Source of the DNA: JACNJF01 sp050288105
GTDB taxonomy: Bacteria; Pseudomonadota; Gammaproteobacteria; GCA-001735895
Direction: 5' to 3'
Length of the DNA stretch: 64,000 bases
Assembly (NCBI GenBank): GCA_050288105.1
Contig: JBNKDE010000013.1
Location: 62,001-126,000 of the forward strand
Part shown: positions 1-8,774 of the stretch, one piece after another
Numbering within the stretch: position 1 is the first letter of the stretch
Layout of the letters: each line of letters begins with the position of its first letter
Notes under the pieces: model-generated
What the model was told of the DNA's origin: nothing
The model's database searches: none
Seen by the model: the letters and a program-made list of their open reading frames with translations, nothing else
Made by a program: the position numbers and the translations under genes

Positions 1-398
1 AAAGCGCTGACCGCATCTGCATGGCTAAGCGCTCCAAGAGGTGCCAGGATTTCGCCCGTGGGGCCTATCGATCCAGCGGCAACGATCTCGCGTCCAGATT
101 TTTCGATTTCCTGCTTAAGCAGGCGCACGGCTTCAATATTGAGTTCAGCAACCCGGTTATCGGCCTGATGAAGTTTAAGGCGATAGCGGGTACCCCCAAA
201 GGTATTGCTGAGGATAATGTCGGAGCCTGCTTCAACGAAACTACGGTAATGCGCTGCAATACGATCAGGGTGATCACAATTCCATAGCTCTGGAGCCTCA
301 CCCGTTTGCAGTCCCATCTGAAACAGGTTGGAACCGGTTGCGCCATCGGCGAGTAGTACATGTTTGCGTTGAATCAGGGTTTGTAACAGGTTGCTCAT
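1..398 (-). CDS. Homocysteine S-methyltransferase family protein, probably betaine type (5' part)
   Basis: This is the N-terminal 132 residues of a gene that continues beyond the left window edge. The protein starts with the conserved N-terminal segment of the pfam02574 homocysteine methyltransferase barrel: a DGATG loop near residue 19, an ELWN segment after it, and an SNTFGG motif near residue 70 followed by RLKLH. The family transfers a methyl group to homocysteine to give methionine through a zinc site; the zinc cysteines lie in the missing C-terminal part. The DGATGSNLF and APELWN wording resembles bacterial betaine-homocysteine methyltransferases, so betaine is the favoured donor, but dimethylsulfoniopropionate or S-methylmethionine cannot be excluded. 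The ATG at 396-398 is the natural start because the conserved domain begins within a few residues of it. It is divergent from the aldo-keto reductase gene. Confidence 0.85.
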   Translation of the reverse strand, partial: MSNLLQTLIQRKHVLLADGATGSNLFQMGLQTGEAPELWNCDHPDRIAAHYRSFVEAGSDIILSNTFGGTRYRLKLHQADNRVAELNIEAVRLLKQEIEKSGREIVAAGSIGPTGEILAPLGALSHADAVSA

Positions 399-635
399 GA
401 TAATTGAATACATTCAGGTGAATTTAATGCTCGAAGTGTAATTCATGAATCAGGTCGTCTGCGAGCAAAAATTGTTGGCGGTCATTCAATCTGCAGGGTA
501 TAAGAAAAATCTTTGTCTACTGGTTTGGTCGTGTCTCTATCAGGGCCCAGATAAAAACCAGTACAGATTGAAGGTTGAACCCTGGTCCCAAATGGGAAAG
601 AATGTTCGGCGAAAAGATTAAGGAGCACTCACTAC

Positions 636-1673
636 ATGAAAAAGATCAATCTGGGTAACAGCGATCTTGAGGTTTCCCACATTTGCCTGGGAACGATGAC
701 TTTCGGCGAACAGAACACAGAAGCTGAAGCTCATCAGCAACTCGATTACGCGCTCGAACAAGGCATTAATTTTATCGACTGCGCTGAGATGTACCCGGTA
801 CCGCCCCGGGCAGAGACCTGTGGTCAGACCGAGCGCTTTATCGGTAGCTGGTTGCAGGGGCAGCAGCGTGATCAGATTATCCTGGCTACCAAAGTAACCG
901 GTCCTGGGCGTGGCTTTGACTGGGTGCGTGAGGGTGATCTTCAGTTTACTCGTGGTAATCTTGAGCGCGCGTTGGAGGGTTCCTTGCAGCGACTTGCTAC
1001 GGATTATGTGGATCTTTACCAGTTGCATTGGCCAGACCGGAATGTGCCGACATTCGGTCAATATCATTTTAATCCTGACGATGAGCGCGATACCGTGCCA
1101 CTACGCGAAACGATGTCGGTGCTGGGCGAGTTTATTCGCGAGGGTAAGGTTCGTCACTGGGGGCTATCGAATGAAACCGCGTGGGGGTTGAGCACGGTAT
1201 TACGTATAGCCGATGAAGAAGGTTTGCCGCGCCCTGTTTCCGTACAAAATGCCTACAACCTGCTCAACCGGTACTGGGAAAACAGCCTGGCTGAGATCAG
1301 TTATCGAGAACGGGTTGATCTTCTGGCTTACTCCCCATTGGGTTTTGGTTACCTTAGCGGAAAATATCTCGATGACCCGGATGCTGAGGGTCGGGTAACG
1401 ATCTATCAGGGTTTTGCAGGGCGATACAGCAAGGAAAATACCCAAAAGGCAGTGGCTGCCTATGCTGATCTTGCGCGCTCTAACGGCCTCACACCGACAC
1501 AGTTGGCGCTGGCATTCTGTTACTCACACTGGTGTGTGGGTAGTACCATTATCGGTGCCACCAGTATGACCCAGTTGCAAGAGAATATCGGTGCAGCATC
1601 GATACAGCTGTCACAAGCCGTGCGGGAAGAGATCGAGCATATACATCTGAGATACACCAATCCCGCGCCTTGA
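636..1673 (+). CDS. tas: NADP(H)-dependent aldo-keto reductase, Tas type
   Basis: A 345-residue (beta/alpha)8-barrel oxidoreductase, close to the length of E. coli Tas. The catalytic tetrad of aldo-keto reductases is readable: Asp in FIDCAEMYP, the Tyr of the same motif, Lys in LATKVTGPG and His in YQLHWPDR. The extended loop between the NFIDCAEMYP strand and the ATK strand (PVPPRAETCGQTE) is typical of the Tas subgroup. The C-terminal part contains a cofactor-phosphate-binding type segment (IIGATSMTQLQENI). Tas reduces carbonyl compounds with NADPH in the cytoplasm; its physiological substrate is not known. An AAGGAG sequence stands about 10 nt upstream of the ATG. The gene is monocistronic, divergent from the methyltransferase and convergent with the moeA pair. 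Confidence 0.9.
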   Translation: MKKINLGNSDLEVSHICLGTMTFGEQNTEAEAHQQLDYALEQGINFIDCAEMYPVPPRAETCGQTERFIGSWLQGQQRDQIILATKVTGPGRGFDWVREGDLQFTRGNLERALEGSLQRLATDYVDLYQLHWPDRNVPTFGQYHFNPDDERDTVPLRETMSVLGEFIREGKVRHWGLSNETAWGLSTVLRIADEEGLPRPVSVQNAYNLLNRYWENSLAEISYRERVDLLAYSPLGFGYLSGKYLDDPDAEGRVTIYQGFAGRYSKENTQKAVAAYADLARSNGLTPTQLALAFCYSHWCVGSTIIGATSMTQLQENIGAASIQLSQAVREEIEHIHLRYTNPAP

Positions 1674-1794
1674 ATACGCTTTCCTGAAGACCTAGCAATA
1701 TACCAGGTCATTGGGTTTAACAGGTCCAGCAATTTATGAAGTGTCTTGTCGTAATAGCACAGCCTCTGCATGACAGTTTGTGCCGAATGCAGAT

Positions 1795-3768
1795 TCATTC
1801 GGCTAGCGGATGCAATCCAAAACCCATCTGTTCCAGTTCAGCGCGCGCTTCCGGTTCTTTCAACAGGGCGATAAAGCGCTGTATCTGCGCACTGTCCCAG
1901 CGTGATTCGGGGACAGCAAAATCATAGTGCTCCTGCTGCATAGGTATAAAGGACAGGCCATACATATTGGCTACCGTATCTATCGCAACCCCCCAGTCGG
2001 CACGACCCTGTGCTACTGCAGTGGCCACTGCGTTATGGGATTTGGTTTGCACGGCATATCCCGCCGGCTGAGCGCCATTTAATAACTGATCGATTAATAC
2101 ACGTGTGCCACTGCCTGCATTCCGATTGACCATAATGCAATCAGGGTCGGCGAGGGCGGCAGCTACCGCCTGTTGCGGATCACTGGCCTGATTAAAACGC
2201 GTATCATCGGGTCTAAAGACAAACCCCTGTAGACGCAGGTAACCCGGTATCAGGCGCATGCCGGGTTCCAGATAGGGACGGTTATATTCGCCGCTATCAG
2301 GATCCATTAAATGGATACCAGCCAGATCGCATTCGCCGCGACGTACCGCAGCCAGGCCACCCTGGCTGCCAACGTGCATGGATTTAGTACTCATTCCCTC
2401 GCGCTGCAGCCTGCGCAGCAGCAGATCCAGGCCGACACAGTGGCTGCCGATACTGACGAGGTCCGCTGGTGCCAGCCTGCGCGATAACAGATGCACGGTG
2501 ACTGGCGTGCCGGTGGGGAGTTGCTCGCTGGCAGCGTCAATCTGTATAAAACCGTCGGCTTTACTGAAGGCTGTCACTGCACCAGAGTTCTTGCCCATAG
2601 GATAAGCTGCGTATCCCTGCTTGCTGCGCATGAGTCCGACCATCAGGTATTCGGTACGCCCACGCTCCGAGCTGACACGAACCGCAAGTTCAGCGCTGAC
2701 CTGCTCCTGCGCTTCTTCTGGCATACCGGCCATGATACGCAACATGGGCGCGACAAACTGTTGAAAGGTGAAGATGGCAGAAGTTGGGAAGCCGGGTAGA
2801 ATGACTACAGGTTTGTGATCAGTAACCGCCAGGCACAGGGGTTTACCGGGCTTTATCGCGACTCCGTGTACCACGATGCCGGGGTCGGAGAGTGCGCTGA
2901 CTACTTCGTAAGTCAAGTCACCAGCTCCCTTTGAGGTGCCGCCTGAAAGGATTACTGCGTCGGCCTCCAGGCCTTGTTGCAGGATCTGCTGTTGTGCTTC
3001 CAGTACATCGGGTACTGCGCCCAGGCGGATGGCTTCACAGCCCAGCTCTTCTACCGTTGCCGCCACAATGGCCTGGTTGCTGTCATATACCCCGCCCTTG
3101 ATCATGGGTTTTCCGGGTTGCACCAGTTCATCGCCGGTAGAGATGATGGCGACCCGAGGTTTGCGATAAACCATAACCTGATCGAGGCCAATCGCTGCAA
3201 GTTGGCCGATATCGCGTGAGGTTAACAGTTGGCCGCTGCGCAGTACCGTTTCACCACGTCCGATATCTGTACCAGCAAAGGTGATGAAAGCGCCTGCAGG
3301 TATGGCTTTTTCAATTTTTACCCATTGTTTGCCATCTGCTTCGACTAGCTCCGTGTTCTCAACCAGCATGACCGCGTCAGCACCGCGCGGTAACATGCCC
3401 CCGGTTGCGATGACACTGGCACAACCGTTTTGTACGGTTAGTTGAGGTGGGCGTCCGGGGGTAATGATTTCATCGCTGAGCTCGAGTAACAGCGGTGTTT
3501 CCTCGTTCGCACCCAGTGTATCGAGGGCGCGTAGTGCAAATCCATCTACATTGGAGCGGTCAAAACCGGGTACGTCTACCGGCGATTCGATATCCGCTGC
3601 AAGCACCCGACCCAGAGCCCGTTCCAGCGCTACCTGTTCCGTGCCCAGCGGTGCTGGTTGTAACGCGGCGCGAAATCGCTGTATTGCTTCATCAGCGCTG
3701 GCAACATCCAGAAACTGGCGCTGACTGGCGGCTTTACGTCGCGACATCATATCTTTTACATCAGTCAT
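1795..3768 (-). CDS. moeA: Molybdopterin molybdenumtransferase MoeA fused to a periplasmic-binding-protein-like domain
   Basis: The protein has 657 residues, against about 410 for ordinary MoeA. Residues 1 to about 425 are a full MoeA, which inserts molybdate into adenylylated molybdopterin. Visible motifs are DGFA (Asp75), GADAVMLVEN, STGDEL, YDSN, GGTSKGAGD, PGKPL and LPGFPTSA, so the expected catalytic acids are present. Residues from about 430 to the end form a PBP-like domain of the type found fused to MoeA in archaea and some bacteria (ModA-like; pfam12727): SIGSHCVGLDLLLRR, CDLAGIHLMDP, NRNAGSGTRVLIDQLL and a C-terminal RFIALL helix. It may sense or hold an oxyanion, but that is inference. 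It lies immediately downstream of a second, divergent MoeA with a gap of about 30 nt and is probably co-transcribed with it. Confidence 0.9.
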   Translation of the reverse strand: MTDVKDMMSRRKAASQRQFLDVASADEAIQRFRAALQPAPLGTEQVALERALGRVLAADIESPVDVPGFDRSNVDGFALRALDTLGANEETPLLLELSDEIITPGRPPQLTVQNGCASVIATGGMLPRGADAVMLVENTELVEADGKQWVKIEKAIPAGAFITFAGTDIGRGETVLRSGQLLTSRDIGQLAAIGLDQVMVYRKPRVAIISTGDELVQPGKPMIKGGVYDSNQAIVAATVEELGCEAIRLGAVPDVLEAQQQILQQGLEADAVILSGGTSKGAGDLTYEVVSALSDPGIVVHGVAIKPGKPLCLAVTDHKPVVILPGFPTSAIFTFQQFVAPMLRIMAGMPEEAQEQVSAELAVRVSSERGRTEYLMVGLMRSKQGYAAYPMGKNSGAVTAFSKADGFIQIDAASEQLPTGTPVTVHLLSRRLAPADLVSIGSHCVGLDLLLRRLQREGMSTKSMHVGSQGGLAAVRRGECDLAGIHLMDPDSGEYNRPYLEPGMRLIPGYLRLQGFVFRPDDTRFNQASDPQQAVAAALADPDCIMVNRNAGSGTRVLIDQLLNGAQPAGYAVQTKSHNAVATAVAQGRADWGVAIDTVANMYGLSFIPMQQEHYDFAVPESRWDSAQIQRFIALLKEPEARAELEQMGFGLHPLAE

Positions 3769-3801
3769 ATTGGGGCTCTCTATGGCATTTATTATTAGTG
3801 T

Positions 3802-4953
3802 TTACTCGTCATATAAATACACCTCTACCTCGCTACCTTCGGCGTAGCCTTCGCTGTTTTCGGGCAGGAGCACAAATCCGTCTGCGCGCACGCTGCTGGA
3901 AAGCAGACGGTCATCGGCGACTGCCAGCGGTTCCGCAAACGATTGCTGGATACGCATGCGCGCCAGTTCCAGCTGGCCGATACGCGACACCAGTTTACGT
4001 GACAGGGTAAATGTTTTGCGGGTATAGGGTAGCGGATCTCGTTTTTCTGCCATGCGCCGTAGCAGGCGTGCGGCTATCAGGTCATAGGCGCACAGGCAGG
4101 ATAGCGGCGAGCCCGGTAATATCAGGATCGGTTTGCCTTTAATCTGTCCCATTACGGTCCCGCCACCAGGGTGGATAGTGACACCATCCAGGTCGATCTG
4201 ACCACAGTCATGCAGTGACTTGACGGCAAAGTCGTTATCACCGTAACCGCCACTGCCTACGATAAGGATCAGGTCAGCACCGGATTCACCAAGATGCTGG
4301 CTAAGTGACTGCGGGTTAGATACAGAATACTGCGCAATCAGTTCAGCGCCATCACGTGCGATGAGGTCTGTCAGCATAATGCCGTCGGCTTCATGCGGAA
4401 AACTTCCGGCCAGGATCAGGTGAACCCGTGGTTTGCACCTGACCCTGACCTGGGTAATCCCCGCTAGCGCCAGTCTGGACAGGTCCTGCGGCCTTAGTCG
4501 GCGTCCGGCTTCCATTAAGGACTGCGACTGCGCGCACTCTTCTCCCTGCTGAATGACGCCTTCGCCTGCGGCCACGCTGGCAGAGACGTCGATAAAGTGC
4601 TGCCTGGATTCAACCTGCTGCAGTGATAGCACTGCGTCGGCTGCTGCGGGCAGTGGGTCACCCGTGCATACCCTGACTGCATGACCGGGCAGTAGCGCCT
4701 GTCCCATGTCTGCCAGCCTGAGTGGTAGCGGGTTGTAGTCTCCAGCCCCCAGCGTGTCTGCAGCAATCACCGCATAGCCGTTACGCACACATAGCGCCTG
4801 CGCCGGGATATCCGCTTTAGCAATAAGCGGCTGCGCAAGCAGGTAGCCACCTGCCTGCGCCAGTGCAATGTCAACCGTCTCAGATAGGCGCGGCCATTGA
4901 TCTATCCAGTCGAAGGCTTGCCGAGTTGATGCAGGTGAAAAGTAACGATTCAT
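3802..4953 (-). CDS. Divergent MoeA-like protein with altered active-site residues
   Basis: A 383-residue MoeA-fold protein. Family landmarks are present: a GYAV segment near residue 59, AADAVLSLQQV, GEECAQ, a GSGGYGDNDF loop, HPGGGTVMGQIKGKP and LPGSPLSC. Several catalytic positions differ from normal MoeA. The usual DGYA is NGYA (Asn58), the SGDEL loop is replaced by AGSFPHE, and the YDTN motif is missing. In E. coli MoeA the corresponding aspartates (Asp59 and Asp228, from memory) are important for molybdate handling. The protein may therefore act as a partner of the neighbouring MoeA-PBP fusion, handle another oxyanion, or be regulatory. A longer reading from a TTG at 5010 is possible. 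The ATG at 4951-4953 is preferred because homology begins there, although no strong Shine-Dalgarno sequence is seen. Confidence 0.8.
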   Translation of the reverse strand: MNRYFSPASTRQAFDWIDQWPRLSETVDIALAQAGGYLLAQPLIAKADIPAQALCVRNGYAVIAADTLGAGDYNPLPLRLADMGQALLPGHAVRVCTGDPLPAAADAVLSLQQVESRQHFIDVSASVAAGEGVIQQGEECAQSQSLMEAGRRLRPQDLSRLALAGITQVRVRCKPRVHLILAGSFPHEADGIMLTDLIARDGAELIAQYSVSNPQSLSQHLGESGADLILIVGSGGYGDNDFAVKSLHDCGQIDLDGVTIHPGGGTVMGQIKGKPILILPGSPLSCLCAYDLIAARLLRRMAEKRDPLPYTRKTFTLSRKLVSRIGQLELARMRIQQSFAEPLAVADDRLLSSSVRADGFVLLPENSEGYAEGSEVEVYLYDE

Positions 4954-5212
4954 AGTGGCGCGACGCTGGTAGTTATTGTGTTTAGATCTAGATTGAGAAA
5001 ACCGTAACAACAGTTGGCTGCAAGATCAATCTTTACCGCTTGTCTGGAAATCAGACGAAGTATTTAAGCTGATCAGGTATTTAAAACGCTCTGGATCAAT
5101 TACAATCCAGCTCCAGCTTGTTGTCGAGTAAAAGTAGACTATTATAAATGCTTGTAACCAGCTGCACCTTCTTCTCAATGCCCATCAAAAATGAGGCCTT
5201 AGATATTTCAAC

Positions 5213-7519
5213 ATGATGGTTCGATTCTTAGCTCTAGTGATTCTTTCGCTATCGATGCCCTGTATTGCATTGGCGGATGAGCAATTAACACCAGTGTCGT
5301 TACAACTTAAATGGAAGCATGCATTTCAGTTCGCCGGGTTTTATATCGCAAAGGAGAAGGGGTTTTATAAAAAGGCCGGGCTGGAAGTGGAAATCAGGGA
5401 GACGGCGGCGGATACCGATCCGGTAGCCGAGGTGATGTCAGGTCGAGCAACCTTTGGTGTCAGTGATTCAGCGCTGGTTGAGAACTGGTTAAATGGGGAG
5501 CAGGTGATTGCACTGGCAGCCGTGTTTCAGCAATCACCGTTGGCGCTGATGACGCTTAAGTCCTCAGGCATCAGCAAGCCGGATCAGCTGCGCGGCAAAA
5601 AGGTAATGATGTTTGCAAATCGTAGAACCGCATCACTAACGGCAATGCTGGCGAGCAAAAATATCAAAACTAACGAGTTTATACAGGTCCCCCACAGTTT
5701 CAATATAGACGATCTCATTACCGGTCAGGTTGATGCATACGAGGTCTATGCCTCGGATCAGCCCTATCAGTTAGAGCGTATGGGTATACCGTACAATTTG
5801 CTCAATCCCAGCGACTATGGGTTCAACTTTTATGGCGATATTCTGTTTACCTCGCGCGAACAGTTAAAGAATGCGCCTGCAGTAACCAGAGAATTTTACG
5901 AGGCGTCATTGGATGGCTGGGAGTATGCGTTCGAGCATATTGATGAAACCATACAGTTGATACTCAGAAAATATAACTCTCAACACCTGAGCGGTGATCA
6001 CCTGCATTATGAAGCTAAAATGCTAAAACGCCTGTCGGGCCTGACTGAAGGGCGATTGGGACAGCTGGATAAGCGAAAAATTGAATCCATTGCCAATATT
6101 TTTCGCTTGCTCGGGCTGGCTGTGGCTGGTGAGGGGTCAGACGATTTTATTTATAAGGAAGGCGAGTTCTACCTCACTCTGGAGGAAAAAAATTATATCC
6201 TGGGTAATGAAGTAAAAATCATTACCACTGACAATTGGGCGCCTTTTAATGCCCGCGACGATGAGGGTAATTTACATGGCATTGCGATAGATTACTGGTC
6301 GCTGATACAGCAGAAAACAGGCCTCAGGTCCAGCACCCAGTCTACCAGTTTATGGACCGATGTAATCGATGGTATTCAGCAAAACACCGCGGATATCACG
6401 ATTTCAACCAGTGCAACCGAAGACAGGAAACAGTATGCGCTTTTTTCTGATCCCTATGCTTATTTCCCTATCGCAATTGCAACGACATCGGATAAAGGGT
6501 TTATTGCTTCCGGCTCTGATCTGGAGGGTAAATCAGTAGCAGTCGGCAATAATTTCAGCGCACACCGTATATTGACGCAACATTTCCCGGGCATTCATTT
6601 TATTCCCGTTAAAAACACCAGCGAAGCACTGCAGTATGTGTCTGATGGGAAGGCCTTTGCTGCAGCAGATATTTTACCTGTGCTAACACATAAAATCGGT
6701 GAAATCGGCTATAGCAACCTGAAAATTTCTGGAACAACCGAATTTGATATTGATATACGAGTTATGGCAAGAAAGGATCTGCCAATTTTAATTTCAATTA
6801 TTAATAAAGGAATCAATGCCATTAGCGCAGAAGAAAAAAAAGCAATATTTAATAAATGGGTGGGGGTAAAAATTCAGACCGAGCAGGACTATTCCCTGCT
6901 GTGGAAAATCACTCTGCCCCTTATACTGGCAATTACCGCTATTTTATTCTGGAACAGGGTGTTAAAGCGCGAAATTAACAGGCGTAAGGAAGCGGAGGAA
7001 AAGCTCAGGTTCCTGGCTACCACGGATGTATTAACCGGTATCCCAAATCGATACAAAATTGAAAGTGAGCTGGACAGGATGCTGCAGCTGTATTCGCGCT
7101 ATAAAAGAGTTTTTTGCGTGGTGTTCCTGGACCTTGATGATTTCAAGAAGATTAACGATACCTTTGGGCATGAAGCGGGTGACGCGACGCTGGTTGAGTT
7201 TGCTGATCTGGTAAAGTCCTGTTTGCGCGAAAGTGATTTTTTCGGGCGCTGGGGGGGCGAGGAATTTTTGCTAATCTTACCCGAAGCTAATACTGAAAAA
7301 GCGGGAACACTGGCGAATAAATTGCTCGAACTTGTTTCTACACGAAATTTCACAAAAGTTGATCGACTGACCTGTAGTATCGGCATCGCTCAGGTAAGAG
7401 CAGAGGATACACTGAAAAGCATTTTGGGCAGGGCAGATATGCGTCTGTATCGAGCTAAACAACTGGGTAAAAACCGAGTTGAGCGCTCTTACCTGCCAGA
7501 GAGTCCCGGCACACAGTAA
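5213..7519 (+). CDS. Membrane diguanylate cyclase with two periplasmic substrate-binding sensor domains
   Basis: The 768-residue protein has four parts. Residues 1-22 are a signal peptide. Residues about 25-270 are an NMT1/THI5-like binding domain (LKWKHAFQFAGFYIA opening). Residues about 335-555 are an SBP_bac_3-type amino-acid-binding domain (KIITTDNWAPF, then RMARKDLP-like ending). A single transmembrane helix lies around 565-583, followed by a short coiled linker and a GGDEF domain. The catalytic motif is GGEEF at 681-685, and a product-inhibition RxxD site (RESD, 672-675) sits exactly five residues before it, so both activity and feedback control look intact. It should make cyclic di-GMP in the cytoplasm in response to one or two periplasmic ligands. 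Similar NMT1 plus SBP sensor arrangements are known, but the ligands here are unknown. It is monocistronic. Confidence 0.9.
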   Translation: MMVRFLALVILSLSMPCIALADEQLTPVSLQLKWKHAFQFAGFYIAKEKGFYKKAGLEVEIRETAADTDPVAEVMSGRATFGVSDSALVENWLNGEQVIALAAVFQQSPLALMTLKSSGISKPDQLRGKKVMMFANRRTASLTAMLASKNIKTNEFIQVPHSFNIDDLITGQVDAYEVYASDQPYQLERMGIPYNLLNPSDYGFNFYGDILFTSREQLKNAPAVTREFYEASLDGWEYAFEHIDETIQLILRKYNSQHLSGDHLHYEAKMLKRLSGLTEGRLGQLDKRKIESIANIFRLLGLAVAGEGSDDFIYKEGEFYLTLEEKNYILGNEVKIITTDNWAPFNARDDEGNLHGIAIDYWSLIQQKTGLRSSTQSTSLWTDVIDGIQQNTADITISTSATEDRKQYALFSDPYAYFPIAIATTSDKGFIASGSDLEGKSVAVGNNFSAHRILTQHFPGIHFIPVKNTSEALQYVSDGKAFAAADILPVLTHKIGEIGYSNLKISGTTEFDIDIRVMARKDLPILISIINKGINAISAEEKKAIFNKWVGVKIQTEQDYSLLWKITLPLILAITAILFWNRVLKREINRRKEAEEKLRFLATTDVLTGIPNRYKIESELDRMLQLYSRYKRVFCVVFLDLDDFKKINDTFGHEAGDATLVEFADLVKSCLRESDFFGRWGGEEFLLILPEANTEKAGTLANKLLELVSTRNFTKVDRLTCSIGIAQVRAEDTLKSILGRADMRLYRAKQLGKNRVERSYLPESPGTQ

Positions 7520-7558
7520 ACGGTGTCATTGATGGTCAGGCTCGGCCTGCCTAACCCT

Positions 7559-8611
7559 TCAGGCAATGCCAGTCAGTTGTGTCAACAGGGTGAGAAACTT
7601 ATCTACCGACTGCAGCGAAGCAGACTCGGAAGTCGTATGGTAGCCGGTAGTGGGTATCTGGATCGTGGTACCGTCGACCAGACCATTGGAAGCGGAGATA
7701 ATTCTACCCAGTTCAGTACTACCATAAGTTTGAGGTTTGAGATTCTGCGCCAGTAAATCCTCGTTCCTTTGTGCAATCACTTTGTCCTTAAATGAATACG
7801 GGATACCGTTTTGGCGACACAGGTTTTCAACCATACTGGTTGCCTGCTCATTAAATATTGCATTGGCATCTCGGTTGCGTAATACCAGTAACTGCTGGTC
7901 GGCTTCTTCTGTACTGTTAAAGGGGCTGGTATCTACGACAAACAGGCGGTTGGTGCTGTGCCCAAAGCGTCGAAACCACTCCAGCAGATAGCGCCAGCTT
8001 TTGCCGGCTTCTTCCTGCGCGGTGAAAAAAGCGGTTCCCTGAAAACCCTGGCTGAATAAATGTACCAGAGCGGCCGCGCTGAGCACATTATCCAGCTGGC
8101 CTAGCAGGCGCTGGTTTTCGACACGTAGTTTATCTTCGAATGCAACCGGTGTGCCTGCGACGACATCGGATAATCCATCTATCTCGAAAATCAGGTTCCT
8201 GCGATGCTCACAGACATAGCTGTTTTTGATTTCACCATTTCCACGATACATGCCGGACCAGGGTTCGTAGGCATAAACCGGGGCAGCTTCGAAACGCTCA
8301 GTAACCTTGGCCATCAACTCTTCGGAAACCGAGTTGTTCAGCAGGTCGGAACGGTTGGCAGTGATGAAGGCCGCAAACTGGAATTCATTGGGGCCTGTGC
8401 AAATCAGGCCATGCCGGTCGATATGCGCTGAAATCATGGTGCTAAAGGGGTCATTACCCTGCGCGACAAGAATACCCTCGTACCAGTAAACCTGAGCATC
8501 GCGTTCTTCCAGTTCTCTTTGCAGAACCCGGAAAAAAGAATGCTCGGCGCCAACCACGCTGGGTTGGCGGATTAGCAGTTTTAACAGATCGATAAATTCC
8601 GGGCTTAACAA
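7559..8611 (-). CDS. M42-like zinc metallopeptidase family protein
   Basis: A 350-residue protein with the co-catalytic metallopeptidase pattern of the M42/M20/M28 clan. It has AHIDRHG near residue 43 (metal His and Asp), FTAQEEAGKSW (the EE catalytic and metal pair), VVDTSPFN (metal Asp) and a late YHTTSESASL segment supplying a metal His. The overall order matches M42 glutamyl aminopeptidase-like hydrolases, which trim short peptides in the cytoplasm, but the substrate cannot be read from the sequence. There is no signal peptide. The gene is convergent with the diguanylate cyclase gene (about 40 nt apart) and separated from the upstream ppdK by about 160 nt containing a 10-bp inverted repeat, so it may be expressed independently. 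Confidence 0.75.
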   Translation of the reverse strand: MLSPEFIDLLKLLIRQPSVVGAEHSFFRVLQRELEERDAQVYWYEGILVAQGNDPFSTMISAHIDRHGLICTGPNEFQFAAFITANRSDLLNNSVSEELMAKVTERFEAAPVYAYEPWSGMYRGNGEIKNSYVCEHRRNLIFEIDGLSDVVAGTPVAFEDKLRVENQRLLGQLDNVLSAAALVHLFSQGFQGTAFFTAQEEAGKSWRYLLEWFRRFGHSTNRLFVVDTSPFNSTEEADQQLLVLRNRDANAIFNEQATSMVENLCRQNGIPYSFKDKVIAQRNEDLLAQNLKPQTYGSTELGRIISASNGLVDGTTIQIPTTGYHTTSESASLQSVDKFLTLLTQLTGIA

Positions 8612-8674
8612 AGGCGTTGGTTCCAGGCAGTGGGTGACGTCCAGTCTGTAATCATAAATCAGATTGGCGTTAAG

Positions 8675-8708
8675 ACGATGCTATTTTTGCAGGACACCAT
8701 AGCATCGT
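8675..8708. repeat. 10-bp perfect inverted repeat in the ppdK-peptidase gap
   Basis: ACGATGCTAT and its exact complement ATAGCATCGT are separated by 14 nt. They could form a stable hairpin in RNA from either strand. No run of T follows on the strand of the flanking genes, so a classical intrinsic terminator is not supported. It may be an mRNA-processing or stabilising hairpin between ppdK and the peptidase gene, or a protein-binding site. Confidence 0.5.
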
Positions 8709-8774
8709 AGTTATTAACCCGATATCACCATTGCTAGCAGGTTAATAAAGGTCCATCCCGTTCAGGAAACCACG

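Noticed and set aside
618..1067. Long frame opposite the aldo-keto reductase gene, and similar long frames opposite ppdK, the DUF1501 gene and the P450
   Set aside because: They lie wholly inside well-supported genes on the other strand, lack family features and have no ribosome sites; they are coding-strand shadows.
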